In this document: positions 1 through 11,159 of the stretch, piece by piece
How the letters are laid out: every line of letters begins with the position of its first letter
Numbering within the stretch: the stretch's first letter is position 1
Assembly (NCBI GenBank): GCA_963580285.1
Contig: CAUZLF010000747.1
Coordinates: 186,001-250,000 of the forward strand
Direction of reading: 5' to 3'
Length of the DNA stretch: 64,000 nt
From: Lucinisca nassula
Lineage: Eukaryota > Mollusca > Bivalvia > Lucinida > Lucinidae
The notes under the pieces: model-generated
What the model was told of the DNA's origin: nothing
Database searches by the model: none
Seen by the model: only the letters and a program-made list of their open reading frames with translations
Made by a program: the position numbers and the translations under genes

Positions 1-545
1 ACAAATAGTTATATACAGACATTGTATAAATACTTATAAGAGTTGAATAATTATTTCTCAAACACATGAACAATGAATATTCAAACTTCGCAATATTGAA
101 TAATTCGCAATGCAATCAATTGCTTACTCATATTACAATGTATTATTTACAAATATTTATTTACAAATATACCTTATTTCTAATATAGTTGGATATCTGT
201 TTTGACAGTACAGAATGTCCTTGTTGCAATTATATTTAAAGCATTGAGAATATTATCGAATGCATTTTGAAAATGTATGTGCAGATATTCCATATACTAT
301 ATTTATCACAGTTGAATATTTATTGCTATTGCACATTGGCTGTCTATGTACAATACAGAAATTAACTCATAGCACAGAAATTCCAATCTGTTTGTTATAT
401 ATCGGAATCAGTTTCAATTTCTATTTACACATATTTACATAGACATTTTTTATTTTCAATTTCACAAACTAAACAAATAAAAATGTCAATTGCTTACTCA
501 AATTGCAATGTATTATTTTAATCAAACATTTACATGTACACAGAT
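1..545. other. AT-rich stretch without a recognised gene
   Basis: Very AT-rich DNA with several near-repeats of the words tatttacaaat and ttgcttactca (near 119 and 490). That suggests a diverged, short direct duplication of roughly 370 bases. I see no coding signal and no element family seen elsewhere in the window. Confidence 0.5.

Positions 546-546
<1 letters not shown>

Positions 547-581
<35 letters not shown>
547..581. repeat. (ATC)n microsatellite
   Basis: About 12 uninterrupted ATC/CAT trinucleotides. They give a run of histidines in one frame, which is a trivial consequence of the repeat and not evidence of a protein. Confidence 0.9.
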
Positions 582-689
582 TTCAGATTTTTTATTGCAG
601 GAACAGGGAAGACATCTACATAAGTGGGCCCCTTCCAGGTAGCTGGTTTGCTGCACGCATGGTAGGTCTCACACTAGATTTCCATGTAC

Positions 690-1252
690 ATATATGTCTA
701 TCATAAGGGTAGATAGCTCAGAGCTTCCACTCACTACGGCTGCTTTTAGGTCATCATGGACTTACCAGGTCCAAGTTTTCCATCCACCTCTTAGTCAAAG
801 GCTGTCTTTACTGCACCGTTGGAGCGTTCCACATGCCCATAACAGTGCAGCCTCTCGCCACAAGGATGCGATACTGGTCCTGACTGCAAAGCCGCGCAAG
901 TAGCTCACTGAACCTAACGGTGACAGTGACTTACAGCTTGCTAATGCAGATCTGTCTGATCATTACCCTGTTATTTGAGGTTTGGTTTTTGGTAATGACC
1001 AAGTCTTGCTCCGCACACAAGAGCTATATACACGGCCACATGTCTTGAATGAGAGATGGTGGGGGAAGACAGATCTGGCAGCAGTTCCTTGAACTTCTTC
1101 CAGGCTGTTTTCACACGTGATGTGGTCGAATGATTACAGCCACCGTCTGCAGAGATATTGTCTCCTAGGTAGCAAAAAGAAGCTTCCTCCTCCATTGTGA
1201 TACCACTAGAAAAGCTATGGTGCCACTGGAAAGGTCTTGTGACAAGGAACAC
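690..1252 (-). pseudogene. LINE reverse-transcriptase C-terminal remnant
   Basis: Minus-strand reading gives two recognisable blocks of a non-LTR retrotransposon ORF2 C-terminal region. One has SFCYLGD followed by RVKTAWKKFKELLP (about 1060-1190). The other has LARLCSQDQYRIL and GMWNAPTVQ (about 780-905). The YLGD block with a following AW.KF.ELLP segment is typical of the region just after the RT catalytic core in Jockey/CR1-like LINEs. No FADD catalytic block is present, and the two blocks are separated by a stop and probably a frame change. This is a dead 3' fragment. Family assignment below LINE is not possible from this piece. Confidence 0.6.
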
Positions 1253-1360
1253 ACATGTGAAATATTAAAGCCATATCAGTTACCATTCCAAAGTTATGCC
1301 CAATGGTAATGATTTTGTGCAGAAACTATATGCCCCAAATATTTGATTCCGAAATGTCCT

Positions 1361-1395
1361 GGGGGGGGGGGGGGGGATATTTTTTTTTTTTTTAA
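1361..1395. repeat. Homopolymer G and T runs
   Basis: A run of about 15 G (1361-1375) is followed within a few bases by about 14 T. This is low-complexity sequence prone to length error. Confidence 0.8.
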
Positions 1396-1444
1396 AGTCC
1401 CCATGTCTAGCATTTCCATTGTAAATTTTAGGACAAGAATTATG

Positions 1445-1625
1445 ATTATTTTTTAATTTCTGCTCAAAATATAGATTGTGGGTACTCGTTAGAACCGCCT
1501 TATCGAGGCGGTTCTTACGAATATCCCCAATTTATATTTTAGAGTGGCACAATATAGATTGTGGGTACTCGTTAGAATCTGACGAGTACCAACAATTTCT
1601 ATTTTATAGCAGAAATGACAAAAAA
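1445..1625 (+). mobile_element. HpA hairpin-element fragment, two hairpins
   Basis: Contains the HpA core: atttctgctcaaaatatagat, then the stem word ACTCGTTAGAACCGCC and its complement around 1485-1525. A second, shorter hairpin follows (1553-1600) in which the inner part of the stem is lost. Terminal inverted repeats are missing, so this is a core fragment. Confidence 0.65.
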
Positions 1626-1689
1626 AAATGCGTCCGTAGGACATGGATGCCCCCGTCTGAAAAAATCCATCCATGAACAACAAAGATAT

Positions 1690-2830
1690 TGAGCGGACAC
1701 AAAAAAAAAATACTTTTCTTTACCTTTGACCTATAAGTATGGCCTTGACATTAGATGTACCAACCTGGTCTTACGTATGACACGCTGACTCATTATGGTT
1801 AACATTTCTACCAATAGAGGATCTTACACGAGCATATGATATTTATAAAACGAGCCTTCGGCTAGTTTCATAAATTTCTTACGAAATGACCACGAGTGTA
1901 AGATTCTGTTTATCATATGACCACTTTAAATTGCATTTTATCACCTTTGAATTTGACAATTTTGCTAGAAAAATGCATTGTTGACATGGACGTCGTCATG
2001 ACGTTACTTAATCCCGCCAAAGTGTTATTACACTTGTGGTCATACGATTTTAATTACACGACGTTATCCACTGCTTATCAACGACGTCATATGATAAAGT
2101 AATTTCCAAAACCATTCAGAATAACTGGACACAAGAAAAGACATTTTTCTTTACCCGTTACGTCTTAGTATGACATTGACCTTGGAGGTACCGACCTGGG
2201 TCTGGGGCACGACACATCGTCTCATGAAGGCTAACATTTTTGCCAAGTAATTTCAAAATCCATCCATAAATAACTGAGTTATTGACTGTGTTTAAGGTTT
2301 GGACCCTTTTTTAATCTTTGACCTCTAAGTATGACCTTGACCTTGAAAATAAGTACCTTGGTTTTGCGTGAGGCAGATTGTCTCCTGATGGCTAATAGTT
2401 CTGCCTAGTAATTTCAAAATCCATTCAGAAATAAGAAAATTATTGACCATGTTTAAGTTTCGGACACTTATGTTTACCTTTGACCTCTAAGTAATACCTT
2501 GACCTTGTAGGTATGGATATTGGTTTTGTACACGTCTCATCGCCTTATGATGGTTAAGATTTCTGCCAAGTAATTTCAAAATTCATCCAGAAATAAGAAA
2601 GTTAGTAACCATGTCTAAGTTTCGGACCATTTTTTGACATTTTACTTCAAAGTATGACCTTGACCTTGGAGGTACGGACCTGGATTTTGCACATGACATA
2701 TCATTTCATGATGATTAACATTTCTACAAAGTAAGTATAAAATCCATCCAGAAGTAAGAAAGTTATTGACTGCGTTTAAGTTTCGGATGGACGAACGAAC
2801 GCACGAACGGACGGACAGGGACAACTCTAT
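1690..2830. repeat. About 165-bp tandem repeats (five to six degenerate units)
   Basis: Successive units carry the block tgacctctaagtatgacc and the block caagtaatttcaaaatcc, spaced about 165-170 bases apart (near 1725, 2160, 2335, 2495 and 2655). The block ends in a cggacggacag tail and atgccgttccacc. Repeats of about 160 bp followed by a cggacg-rich tail are the architecture known for tandem-repeat-containing non-autonomous elements of bivalves (Pearl/Helitron-like). That assignment is by architecture only. One unit is interrupted at 1815-2100. Confidence 0.65.
1815..2100. mobile_element. Palindromic insertion nested in the 165-bp array
   Basis: The array word ctgccaagtaattt is split here: ctaccaa before, taatttcc after. 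The inserted segment contains a self-complementary region (cttacacgag near 1820 against ctcgtg/gtgtaag near 1890; gagcc-ttcgg-ct loop near 1855) and repeats of catatgat at both sides. It is related in wording (catatgac, gtaagat) to the palindromic DNA at 52.6-53.1 kb. Confidence 0.5.
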
Positions 2831-2865
2831 ATGCCGTTCCACCATTCTTCGAATGGCGGGGGCAT

Positions 2866-3473
2866 AAAATAAGGTTTGGTTTACCCCTGTAGACCTCAGT
2901 TTTACCGTATTAAAGTGGGGTAGAAGGGGGTCAACGTCGAAACTTTGCTGGTGAACCAACATTGATCGTAATTCAATTAACGTTGAATAAATTACATCTA
3001 TTTCTTTAATTTGTATTATTTTTTTCATCCGTTATGTGGCGCAGTTTTCCTATTACGTCATCGTCCATTCGGTTTGGAGAGAACCAGTCACTTTCTGATG
3101 TGGATCGATACGAACAACATTGAAAAAAATGTAGGGATTTCCTGTAAATGCACTAAAAATATAAATATAAGGGTATACATTATTTTCGTTCCTTAACGAA
3201 AACACGCCTATTTGAGTATATTGAAAATTTAACCACCAAAAATGAAATTTTTACGAATAAAAAAAAAAAAAAAAAAAATATATATATAAGAAAAGAAAAG
3301 AAAAAAAATCTAATATTGTCTCATACATTTTAGCTGCATAAAACATAGATTGTGTTACTAACGGGCACCACAATCTACTTTTGAGCAGAAATAAGAAAAT
3401 AAGGGACACCGCTTCCAACATCTGTTTTACTGCATTAAAAGTGGGGTTATAGGGATGTTTTTCAAAACCACCA
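2866..3473. mobile_element. Degenerate HpA fragments with poly(A)/(AAAG) stretch
   Basis: The sequence at 2873-2930 has the HpA block of paired acccctgta / gtggggt around a ttttacc loop. At 3190-3225 there is an HpA end (cgaaaacacgcctat). At 3340-3475 there is a decayed core in which only short arms flank the loop (gattgtg ... cacaatct). An A-rich run at 3258-3310 separates them. Confidence 0.5.
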
Positions 3474-3753
3474 CATTAAGATAACAGACCCGTGTGACAT
3501 AGTGCATTTTTTCAGATCTCCAAAACGGCAACTTTTCTGATGAAAATCCGTGATAGTTTTCTTACCAATGCTCAAAACATACGTTGTGGGTGCTCATTAG
3601 AACCGCCTCATTGAGCGGTTCTGACGAGTACCCCCACTTATGTCTTGGAGTAGAAATAAAAAAAATAATGTGTATCCCCATAAAACTCGTTTTTCTCTAT
3701 ATGAAGTGGGGTTTCGGGTGGGTCTTCATTTCATGGAATTGTTCGCGTGATGA
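3474..3753 (+). mobile_element. HpB hairpin element, near full length
   Basis: Reads from a degenerate cgataacacacccgtg-type end through gacatagtgca, the stem core at about 3589-3650 (loop cctcattgag) and the second small stem cgtttttctctatatgaagtgg, to cttcatttcatgg and the terminal cgcgtgatg. One stem arm has lost a base or two. Confidence 0.75.
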
Positions 3754-3835
3754 GGTGTGGTGCTCTCTGTGTTTGTAGCAGAAATACACAAAATATCGAA
3801 CATTTTTACCTGAAAACCTCTAGAAGAGACAATTT

Positions 3836-4112
3836 ATCACGAACAAATGCCTACATAATTTTGAACCCCTTGAACCCCACTTTTACATAGTAAAACTGGG
3901 GTTTACAGGAGTAAACCTTATTTTTCTTATTTCTGCTCTAAAATATAGATTGTTGGTACTCGTTCGAACCGCCTCATCGAGTACCAACAATCTATGTTTT
4001 GAGCAGAAATAAGAAAAATATCGCAATTTTTCATCTTTAAATTTTCGTTCTCTATCGGTCGTAAAGTTTGCAATGAATGTGTATAGATGTAAAGCACATG
4101 GGCGTGCTATCG
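3836..4112 (-). mobile_element. HpA hairpin element flanking the 58-bp array
   Basis: Starts at a variant of catcacgaaaacacgcc, then ccccttgaaccccactttta, and a core stem at about 3955-3995 that has lost its inner segment (one arm reads actcgttcgaaccgcctcatcgagtacc). It ends in a variant of ataggcgtgttatcg. The 58-bp minisatellite begins about 15 bases after this end. Confidence 0.7.
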
Positions 4113-4125
4113 CAGTCAACAGTAA

Positions 4126-7100
4126 GCAGATGGAGGACGAAAACCAGAGTAAAGGAGGAAAAGCTTGTGAATACGTTGCAAGACTTGATGGAAGACGAAA
4201 ACCAGAGTAAAGGAGGGAAAGCTTGTGAATATGTTGCAAGACTTGGTGGAAGACGGAAACCAGAGTAAAGAAGGGAAAACTTGTGAATACGTTGAAAAAC
4301 TTGGTGGAGGGCGAAAACCAAAGTAAAGGAGGGAAAGCTTGTGAATACGTTGCAAGACTTGGTGGAGGACGAAAACCAGAGTAAAGGAGTAAAGGAGGGA
4401 AAGCTGGTGAATACGTTGAAAAACTTGTTGGAGGACGAAAACCGGAGTAAAGGAGGGAAAGCTTGTGAATGGGTTGAAAAACTTGGTGGAGGACGAAATC
4501 CGGAGTAACGGAGGGAAAGCTTGTGAATGCGTTGCAAGACTTGATGGAGGACGAAAACCAGAGTAAAGCAGGGAAAGCTTGTGCATACGTTGCAAGACTT
4601 GGTGGAGGACGAAAACCAGAGTAAAGGAGGGAAAGCTTGCGAATACGTTGCAAGACTTGTCGGAGGCCGAACACCAGAGTAAAGGAGGGAAAGCTTGTGA
4701 AAATGTTACAAGACTTGGTTGAGGACGAAATCCGGAGTAAAGGAGGGAAAGCTTTTGAATGGGTTGCAAGACTTGATGAAGGACGAAAACCAGAGTAAAA
4801 GAGAGAAAGCTTGTGAGTGTGTTGCAAGACTTGGTGGAGTACGAAAACCAGAGTGAAGGAGGGAAAGCTTGTGAATGCGTTGCAGGACTTGGCGGAAGAC
4901 GAAAACCTGAGTAAAAGACGGAAAGCTTGTGAAGACTTTGTAATACTTGGTAGAGGACGAAACCAGTGTAAAGGAGGGAAAGCTTGTGAATACGTTGCAA
5001 TTCTTGGTGGAAGACAAACACTAGAGTAAAGCAGGGAAACCTTGTGAATAAGTTGCTAACTTGGTGGAGGACGAAAACCAGAGTAATGGAGAGAAAGCTT
5101 ATGAATACGTTGCAAGTCTTGGTGGTGGACGAAAACCAGAGTAAAGGAGGGAAAGCTTGTGAAAACGTTGCAAAACTTGGTGGAGGACGAAAACCTGAAT
5201 AAAGGAGGGAAAGCTTGTGAAAACGTTGCAAAACTTGGTGGAGGACGAAAACCTGAATAAAGGAGGGAAAGCTTGTGAATACGTTGCAAGACTTTGTGGA
5301 GGACGAATACCAGAGTAAAGAAGGGGAAGCTTGTGAATACGTTGCAAGACTTGATAAAGGAGGGAAATCTTGTGAATACGTTGCAAGACTTGGTGGAGGA
5401 CGAAAACCGGATTAAAGAAGGGAAAGCTTGTGGATACGTTGAAAAACTTGGTGGAGGACGAAAACCAGAGTAAAGGAATGGAAGCTTGTGAAAATGTTGC
5501 AAGACTTGATGGAGGACGAAAACCAGAGTAAAGGAGGGGAAGCTTGTGAATACGTTGCAAGACTTGATGGGGGACGAAAACCAGAGTAAAGGAGGGGAAG
5601 CTTGTGAAAATGTTGCAAGACTTGATGGAGGACGAAAACCAGAGTAAAGGAGGGGAAGCTTGTGAATACGTTGCAAGACTTGGTGGAGGACCAAAACCAG
5701 AGTAAAGGAGGGAAATCTTGTGAATACGTTGCGAGACTTGATGGAGGACGAAAACCAGAGTAAAGGAGGTAAACCTTGTGAATACGTTGCAAGACTTGGT
5801 GGAGGACGAAAAATAATGTAAAGGAGGGGAAGCTTATGGATACGTTGCAAGACTTGGTGGAGGACGAAAACCAGAGTAAAGGAGGGAAAGCTGGTGAATA
5901 CGTTGCATGACATGGTGGAGGACGAAAGCCAGATTAAAGGAGGGACTGCTTGTGAATACGTTGCAAGACCTGATGGAGGACGAAAACCAGAGTAAAAGAG
6001 GGAAAGCTTGTGAATACGTTGCATGACTTGGTGGCGGACGAAAACCAGAGTAAAGGTGGGAAAGCTTGTGAATACGTTGGAAGACTTGGTGGAGGACGAA
6101 ACTCATAGTAAATGAGGTAAAGCTTGTGAATACGTTGCAAGACTTGATGGAGGACGAAAACTAATGTAAAGGAGGGGAAGCTTGTTGATACGTTGCAAGA
6201 CTTGGTGGAGGACGAAAACCAGCTTTAAGGAGGGAAAACTGGTGAATACGTTGCAAGACTTGGTGGAGGACGAAAACCATACTAATTAAGGGAAAGCTTG
6301 TGAATACATTGCAAGACTTGATGGAGGACGAAAACCAGAGTAAAGGAGGGAAAGCTGGTAAATACGTTGCAGGACTTGATGGAGGACGAAAACCAGAGTA
6401 AAGGAGGGAACGCTTTGGAATACGTTGCAAGACTTGATAGAGAACGAAAACCAGAGTAAAGGAGGGAAAGCTTGTGAATACGTTGCAAGACTTTGTGGAG
6501 GACGAAAACCAGAGTAAAGGAGGGAAAGCTTGTGAATACGTTGCAAGACTTGATGGAGGACGAAAACCACAGTAAAGGAGGGAAATCATTTGAATACGTT
6601 GCAAGACTTGGTGGAGGACGAAAACTAATATAAAGGAGGGAAAGCTTGTTGATACGTTGCAAGACTTGGTGGAGGACGAAAACCAGCGTAAAGGAGGGAA
6701 AACTGGTGTATACGTTGCAAGACTTGGTGGAGGACGAAAACCAGATTAAAGGAGGGAAAGCTTGTGAATACGTTGCAAGACTTGATGGGGGACGAAAACC
6801 AGAGTAAAGGAGGGAAAGCTGGTAAATACGTTGCAGGATTTGATGGAGGACGAAAACCAGAGTAAAGGAGGGAACGCTTGGGAATACGTTGCAACACTTG
6901 ATGGAGGACGAAAACCAGAGTAAAGGAGGGAAAGCTTGTGAATACGTTGCAAGACTTGATGGAGGACGAAAACTAATTTAAGGAGGGGAAGCTTGTTGAT
7001 ACGTTGCAAGACTTGGTGGAGGACGAAAACCAGCGTAAAGGAGGGAAAATTGGTGAATAAGTTGCAAGACTTGGTGGAGGACGAAAAACAGATTAAAGGA

Positions 7101-7324
7101 GGGAAAGCTTGTGAATACGTTGCAAGACTTGGTGGAGGACGAAAACCAGAGTAAAGGAGGGAAAACTTGTGAATTCGTTGCAAGACTTGGTGGAGGACGA
7201 AAAACAGAGTTGAGGAGGGAAAGCTTGTGAATACGTTGCAAGATTTGGTGGAGGGCGAAAACCAGAGTAAAGGAGGGAAAACTTGTGAATACGTTGCAAG
7301 GCTTGATGGGGGACGAACACCAGA
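4126..7324. repeat. 58-bp minisatellite array, about 55 copies
   Basis: Unit begins AAGCTTGTGAATACGTTGCA, then a gacttggtggaggacgaaaa block and a ccagagtaaaggaggg block. Adjacent units at 4161 and 4219 give a period of exactly 58. Because 58 is one more than a multiple of three, each unit shifts the frame. Stops are nevertheless rare on the minus strand in all three frames, so long overlapping minus-strand open frames (up to 371 codons) exist, whose amino-acid pattern recurs every 58 residues. A few units are shortened or fused (for example near 4380 and 5350). It lies between an HpA copy and an HpB copy. I treat it as non-coding satellite. Confidence 0.95.
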
Positions 7325-7570
7325 GCACCACGTGAACAAGTCCGTGAAATAATCACATCTATTAACCCCACTATTTATAGAGACAGATGGGGTTTACGGG
7401 GGTATACATTATTTTCATGATTTCTGATCCAAGACATGAGATGAGGTTGTTCGGTATAACGGACTCATTGAGGCACCCACAACCTATGTTTGCAGTATGA
7501 ATATGAAAACTGTCATCAAAAAAGTAGTTGCTTTGGAGATGCGAAACAAATTTAAGTGAACCATGTGAGG
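7325..7570 (-). mobile_element. HpB hairpin element, degenerate
   Basis: Begins cacgtgaacaagtccgtgaa directly after the last 58-bp unit. It continues with a tggggtttacgggggtatac block, a decayed stem (about 7440-7490) and the gatgcgaaac end. The left arm and loop have diverged strongly. Confidence 0.65.
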
Positions 7571-7633
7571 GAAACCTTGTGAATACATTGCTAGACTGTA
7601 CTAGTGTCCCGTTTTATGTCAGTAAAAATAATT

Positions 7634-7873
7634 TGAGCCAGCGCACGACAAAATCTACAATAAGACCTGTGCGACCAGCTAGGTTTCAGATCAGCCTGCG
7701 CATCCGCGCAGTCTGATCAGAGTCTTTGCTTTACGCATGAGCCATCTATAGTCTCTGGACTATTCATAGCGCAACAAGAGAATGCTCCGACTAGGCTGAC
7801 CTGACGGGCGGGCTGAACTGAGTCTTTGACCATAGCACGGGTCTTAATGTAGGTTTTGTCATGCGCCGGATCA
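7634..7873. mobile_element. MITE-C palindromic element, copy 1
   Basis: Starts TGAGCCAGCGCACGACAAAA and ends in the complement (ttttgtcatgcgccggatca). The inner arms carry paired cagatcagcctgcgcatccg / cgggctgaactgagtctt sequences. The ends are inverted over more than 50 bases, with a weakly paired middle of about 60 bases. No coding capacity. Confidence 0.8.
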
Positions 7874-7917
7874 TTTTGGATATGTCGAGCCGGTCTGTTT
7901 ACCTATTATGTTATGGC

Positions 7918-8211
7918 CCTTGGCCATCGGGGTTTGGAGAAATAGTTTAGGCTGCATGGTGCTTCCAAGCAGAACTGAAACCGACCGCACATAAGTACTG
8001 GTAAACCACTTAGAGGGTCTAAAAATGCCTAGGAAAAGTGATGCGAGTCCGTACGCATACATCCTTTTGGAAGCATTGTGCGACAGGGCTTGAGATGTCA
8101 TTTCATCTCACTGTCGTGTAAAAGTCGAACACAATTGGAAGCAACGTATACAGAATGACCTATATAGTGTTGATGGGGACGTTGAACCTCAAGTCAAAGA
8201 AACAAACAAAC
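7918..8211 (+). mobile_element. SINE-1 copy, full length
   Basis: Head ggcccttggccatcggggtt, middle block ctgaaaccgaccgcacataa, then tggtaaaccacttagagg, and the 3' block gggacgttgaacctcaagtc with an aaacaaacaaac tail. About 295 bp. I find no tRNA-like A and B boxes in the head, so the class (SINE or other short non-LTR derivative) rests on size, fixed 3' tail and target duplications seen at another copy (38053-38360). Confidence 0.8.
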
Positions 8212-8220
8212 CCATCACGT

Positions 8221-8400
8221 TGATAAGCCGTGAAATGAACGCGCCTGCACATCCAACTTTATGTAGAGCAAATGGGGTTTAAAGAGGTAGGCATCATTGT
8301 ACTAATTACTTTTCCAAGCCATAGGTTGTGGGTACTCGTTAGAATACCTTAATCAGGCAGTTCTAACGAACACCCTAAACCTATGTTAGGAGTAGAAATA
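8221..8400 (-). mobile_element. HpB fragment
   Basis: Contains ccgtgaaatgaacgcgcc, tagagcaaatggggttt and a weakened stem (8330-8380) in which the loop reads ccttaatcagg. The right end has been replaced by an AAT microsatellite. Confidence 0.65.
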
Positions 8401-8457
8401 ATAATAATAATAATAATAGTAATAATAATAAAATAATAATAATAATAATAATAAAAT
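8398..8457. repeat. (AAT)n microsatellite
   Basis: Imperfect ATA/AAT trinucleotide run joining an HpB fragment to an HpA copy. Confidence 0.9.
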
Positions 8458-8483
8458 ACATGTATCATATTTTTTCATCAGAA

Positions 8484-8726
8484 ATCCTCACGAAAACACG
8501 CCTATATATTTTTGACCCCCTTCGACCCCACTTTCATATATTAAAACTGGGGTTAACAGGGGTGAACCTTATTATTTTTTATTCTGCTCTAAAATATAGA
8601 TGGCGAATACTCGTTAGAACCGCCTCGGTGAGGGTGTTCTACGAGTACCCACAATCTACATTTTGAGCAGCAATAAGAAAAAATATCACACTTTTTCATC
8701 TCATAGGCGTGATTTTCGTAATGATA
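8484..8726 (-). mobile_element. HpA hairpin element
   Basis: Starts tcacgaaaacacgcctatat, then ttgacccccttcgacccc, the core stem at 8610-8660 and the end ataggcgtgattttcgtaatg. The loop region (cctcggtgagg) and the left arm carry point changes. The segment between the core and the right end is shortened. Confidence 0.8.
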
Positions 8727-8730
8727 AGCG

Positions 8731-9032
8731 TTTCGGCCCCCGCCCATCGGGGCTTGAAGAAATAGATGGGCTGCATGATGCTTCCACGCAGAGCTGAAAC
8801 CGATCTGCACACGAGCACTGGTAAACCGCTTAGAGGATCTAAGCCTGCCGAGGCAAAGCGGTGCGAGTCAGTCCGTCCATGCTTATACGCTATTGGTTTC
8901 ATTGGCGGCTGGGCTTGAGCTGTCATTTCATCTCAATGTCGGGTAAAAGTCCCACAAAACTGGAAGCAACGCCTTCAAAATGACCTTTATAGTCTTGACG
9001 GGGACGTTAAACCTCAAATCAAAACAAACACA
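8731..9032 (+). mobile_element. SINE-1 copy, full length
   Basis: Head cccccgcccatcggggctt, cacgcagagctgaaaccga, taaaccgcttagaggatct, 3' block ggggacgttaaacctcaaat and tail aaaacaaacac. It begins within a few bases of the HpA end. Confidence 0.85.
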
Positions 9033-9295
9033 AACTTATTTTCGTTGTCTTCCAGGAGATGACTTAAAATAAGCACACGTGCTTAGCATCAAATCCTGTG
9101 ACATATATGTCGAATATTGTGTATTGTATATGTTTATTGAAGCTCAAATAAAACAAACAAACAATGATAACCGTTTTGGAGATACAGGCATAAGCGGCTA
9201 TCCAGTACAGTTTATAGCGTCTCATCAGAAACTGACAAGTGCCCTTCTTTAATCAGTGGAAGATGAAGTTTTAAAAAAGTATGGGACACTTATTT
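9033..9295. other. No gene seen
   Basis: Unassigned DNA. It contains a short gctcaaataaaacaaacaaac stretch near 9140 that may be the tail of a degraded SINE. Confidence 0.4.
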
Positions 9296-9297
9296 AT

Positions 9298-9475
9298 AAG
9301 GTCTGTCACCGCTGTGAGTTCGAGCCTGGCACGGCTCATATGCGAGACGCCAAGTTGTGCAACGGAAGTCCGAATGGTTTTTCTCCGAATACTCCCGGTT
9401 TTTGCCCACCTGCGATATACGATCGGCTGGAAATAAGTGAACTAATTTTGAAAGGACTGTAGAAACATAACAATA
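9298..9475 (+). mobile_element. SINE-3 copy, 5'-truncated
   Basis: Matches the body of the tRNA-headed SINE at 34803-35060: tcaccgctgtgagttcgagcc (box-B-like), cgccaagttgtgcaacgg, tttttctccgaatactcc, ctggaaataagtgaa. The tRNA A-box half is missing. Confidence 0.65.
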
Positions 9476-10061
9476 CATTGTAACAGCAGGGCGTTCTCCG
9501 TGATACAATAAATCCCTCTGTGTTTTTTTTTTGTTGTGTGTGTGTGTTTTGTTGTTGTTTTTTTTCGTTCCAAGGCGGTTTCTTCTGCCGCGGATTACTG
9601 GGTGACGACAGTGAATAAAACGGACCACAGGTAAACCGAGTCGACAGCTCTTTCCCAAACAGGTGTAACAGAATATCCAAACCTAACTGAAAAAGGAGCA
9701 ATATACATAATGGGGCAACGAATCCGAATCACCAACATGACAAACATTAGACTAGAAAGACAAACGTAACTAAAAAAGAACAACCCAAAATGGGGATAAA
9801 ATCAGAATAATCAATGTAACAACATATATAAATAGAGAAAAAATCAGAACCATCAACACAAAACATGAATGCCACGACTTGGAACGGTCAGTAAAATTAT
9901 TGGTGGGTCTAAGTTATTTTCACGGGATCCAAATCCTCACCTTTATTTTCACTGTGGTTCAAAAAGTATCTGTTTGGTCCGCGTGAAGGTTTGAATGAAC
10001 TCAACAATCAAATCACAATTAAAGCCAAGTTGACACAAAATTAAGGGAGGAATAAACAGTA
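9476..10061. other. Low-complexity and unassigned DNA
   Basis: Contains GT/T-rich simple sequence (9520-9575). The motif aatcagaatcaccaacatgac and diverged variants recur several times between 9680 and 9860, which looks like a decayed short tandem repeat. No gene recognised. Confidence 0.4.
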
Positions 10062-10339
10062 CATCACGAAAACACGCCTATATAATTTTGACCCCCTTGA
10101 ACCCCACTTTTATATAGTAAAACTGAGGTTTCCGGGGGTATACCTTATTTTTATTATTTCTGCTCTAAAATATAGATTGTGGGTACTCGTTAGAACCGCA
10201 TCGATAGGGCGGTTCTAACGAGTGTCCACAAACTATATTTTGAGCAGAAATAAGAAAAGTATCAAAATTTTTATCTTAACATTTTCATTTTTTCGGCGAT
10301 AAAGGTGGCAATGTATTTCTATAGGCGGGTTGCGTAATG
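10062..10339 (-). mobile_element. HpA hairpin element, complete
   Basis: Begins CATCACGAAAACACGCCTAT and ends cgggttgcgtaatg. The core stem is at about 10180-10240, and the second small stem (ccccacttttatatag / actgaggttt) is at about 10108-10135. A near-canonical copy, useful as a reference for both ends. Confidence 0.88.
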
Positions 10340-11155
10340 GCAACGCGCTGAGCCATCCGGTGCTGTACATAACGCCAAAGGAGCACTGGAGCAAAAGACA
10401 CTGACCAACAGATGAACCCCGTTGGACCAGGCAACAGACACAAAAGTTTCCTCTCCGACCAACTAAAAAATAGCTGTAAGCCAATCCCATCATGGAGTCT
10501 GAACCCAAATCCACCGGCGAGCAATTAAAGAGGAAAGTATAATGTCTGACCGTGATTCGGCCAAACACAATGCATGCAGACTGTTGCATAGCATTTATAT
10601 TATATCCAATGCGTTTATAACTTTTAATAATTTTCTGAAATGGTTCCAAAAAGTTATGTGTACCTTTAATTTTTCTTAATTTATATATTATGTCGCCAAA
10701 AATGTCAGGCTTTGACACCCCCTGCAGCAAAAGTCTAGAAATTTAGAAATTAATGCTTACCGAAGTTTATGGTATCGATATCCCTGATGTGGCAGTTTAG
10801 AAGTTAAACTTTAATTACGAGTGTTGATATGAGCGACATGACTTGATACTCTCGCCAAGCGAATAAGCTGTGAACTATAAACACCCTAAGATGACGAACC
10901 AGGAATATCACCATCCAAAAATGGGAAGTTAACTATATTAAAATCCACATCATCGCGCTGATATCATAAATGTACCTTGAGGGTCTGAAGTGGTTACTGT
11001 CCATTCTAACACAGCGCGCCTATATAGGCAATGGACAGGAACTTTGAATTAGTGTGTTTCAGTCGATAATTTTAGCGGGATTTCTTCTAACAATGGCGAA
11101 AAGTTGTGAGATTTTGAAGGAAACAACAACATTATTGCCGATTTTCAGCGTGTTA
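10340..11155. other. No gene seen
   Basis: Unassigned DNA between hairpin elements. The open frames here overlap the HpA element and have no recognisable protein content. Confidence 0.4.
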
Positions 11156-11159
11156 GAAT

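Noticed and set aside
4126..7324. CRISPR-like array
   Set aside because: There are no unique spacers between repeats; units are contiguous 58-bp minisatellite copies in eukaryotic DNA.
3883..7371. Long minus-strand open frames (up to 371 codons) rich in HKLSLLYSGFRPPPS-like repeats
   Set aside because: They are translations of the 58-bp minisatellite in shifting phases, overlap each other in all three frames, and have no start, splice or domain evidence.
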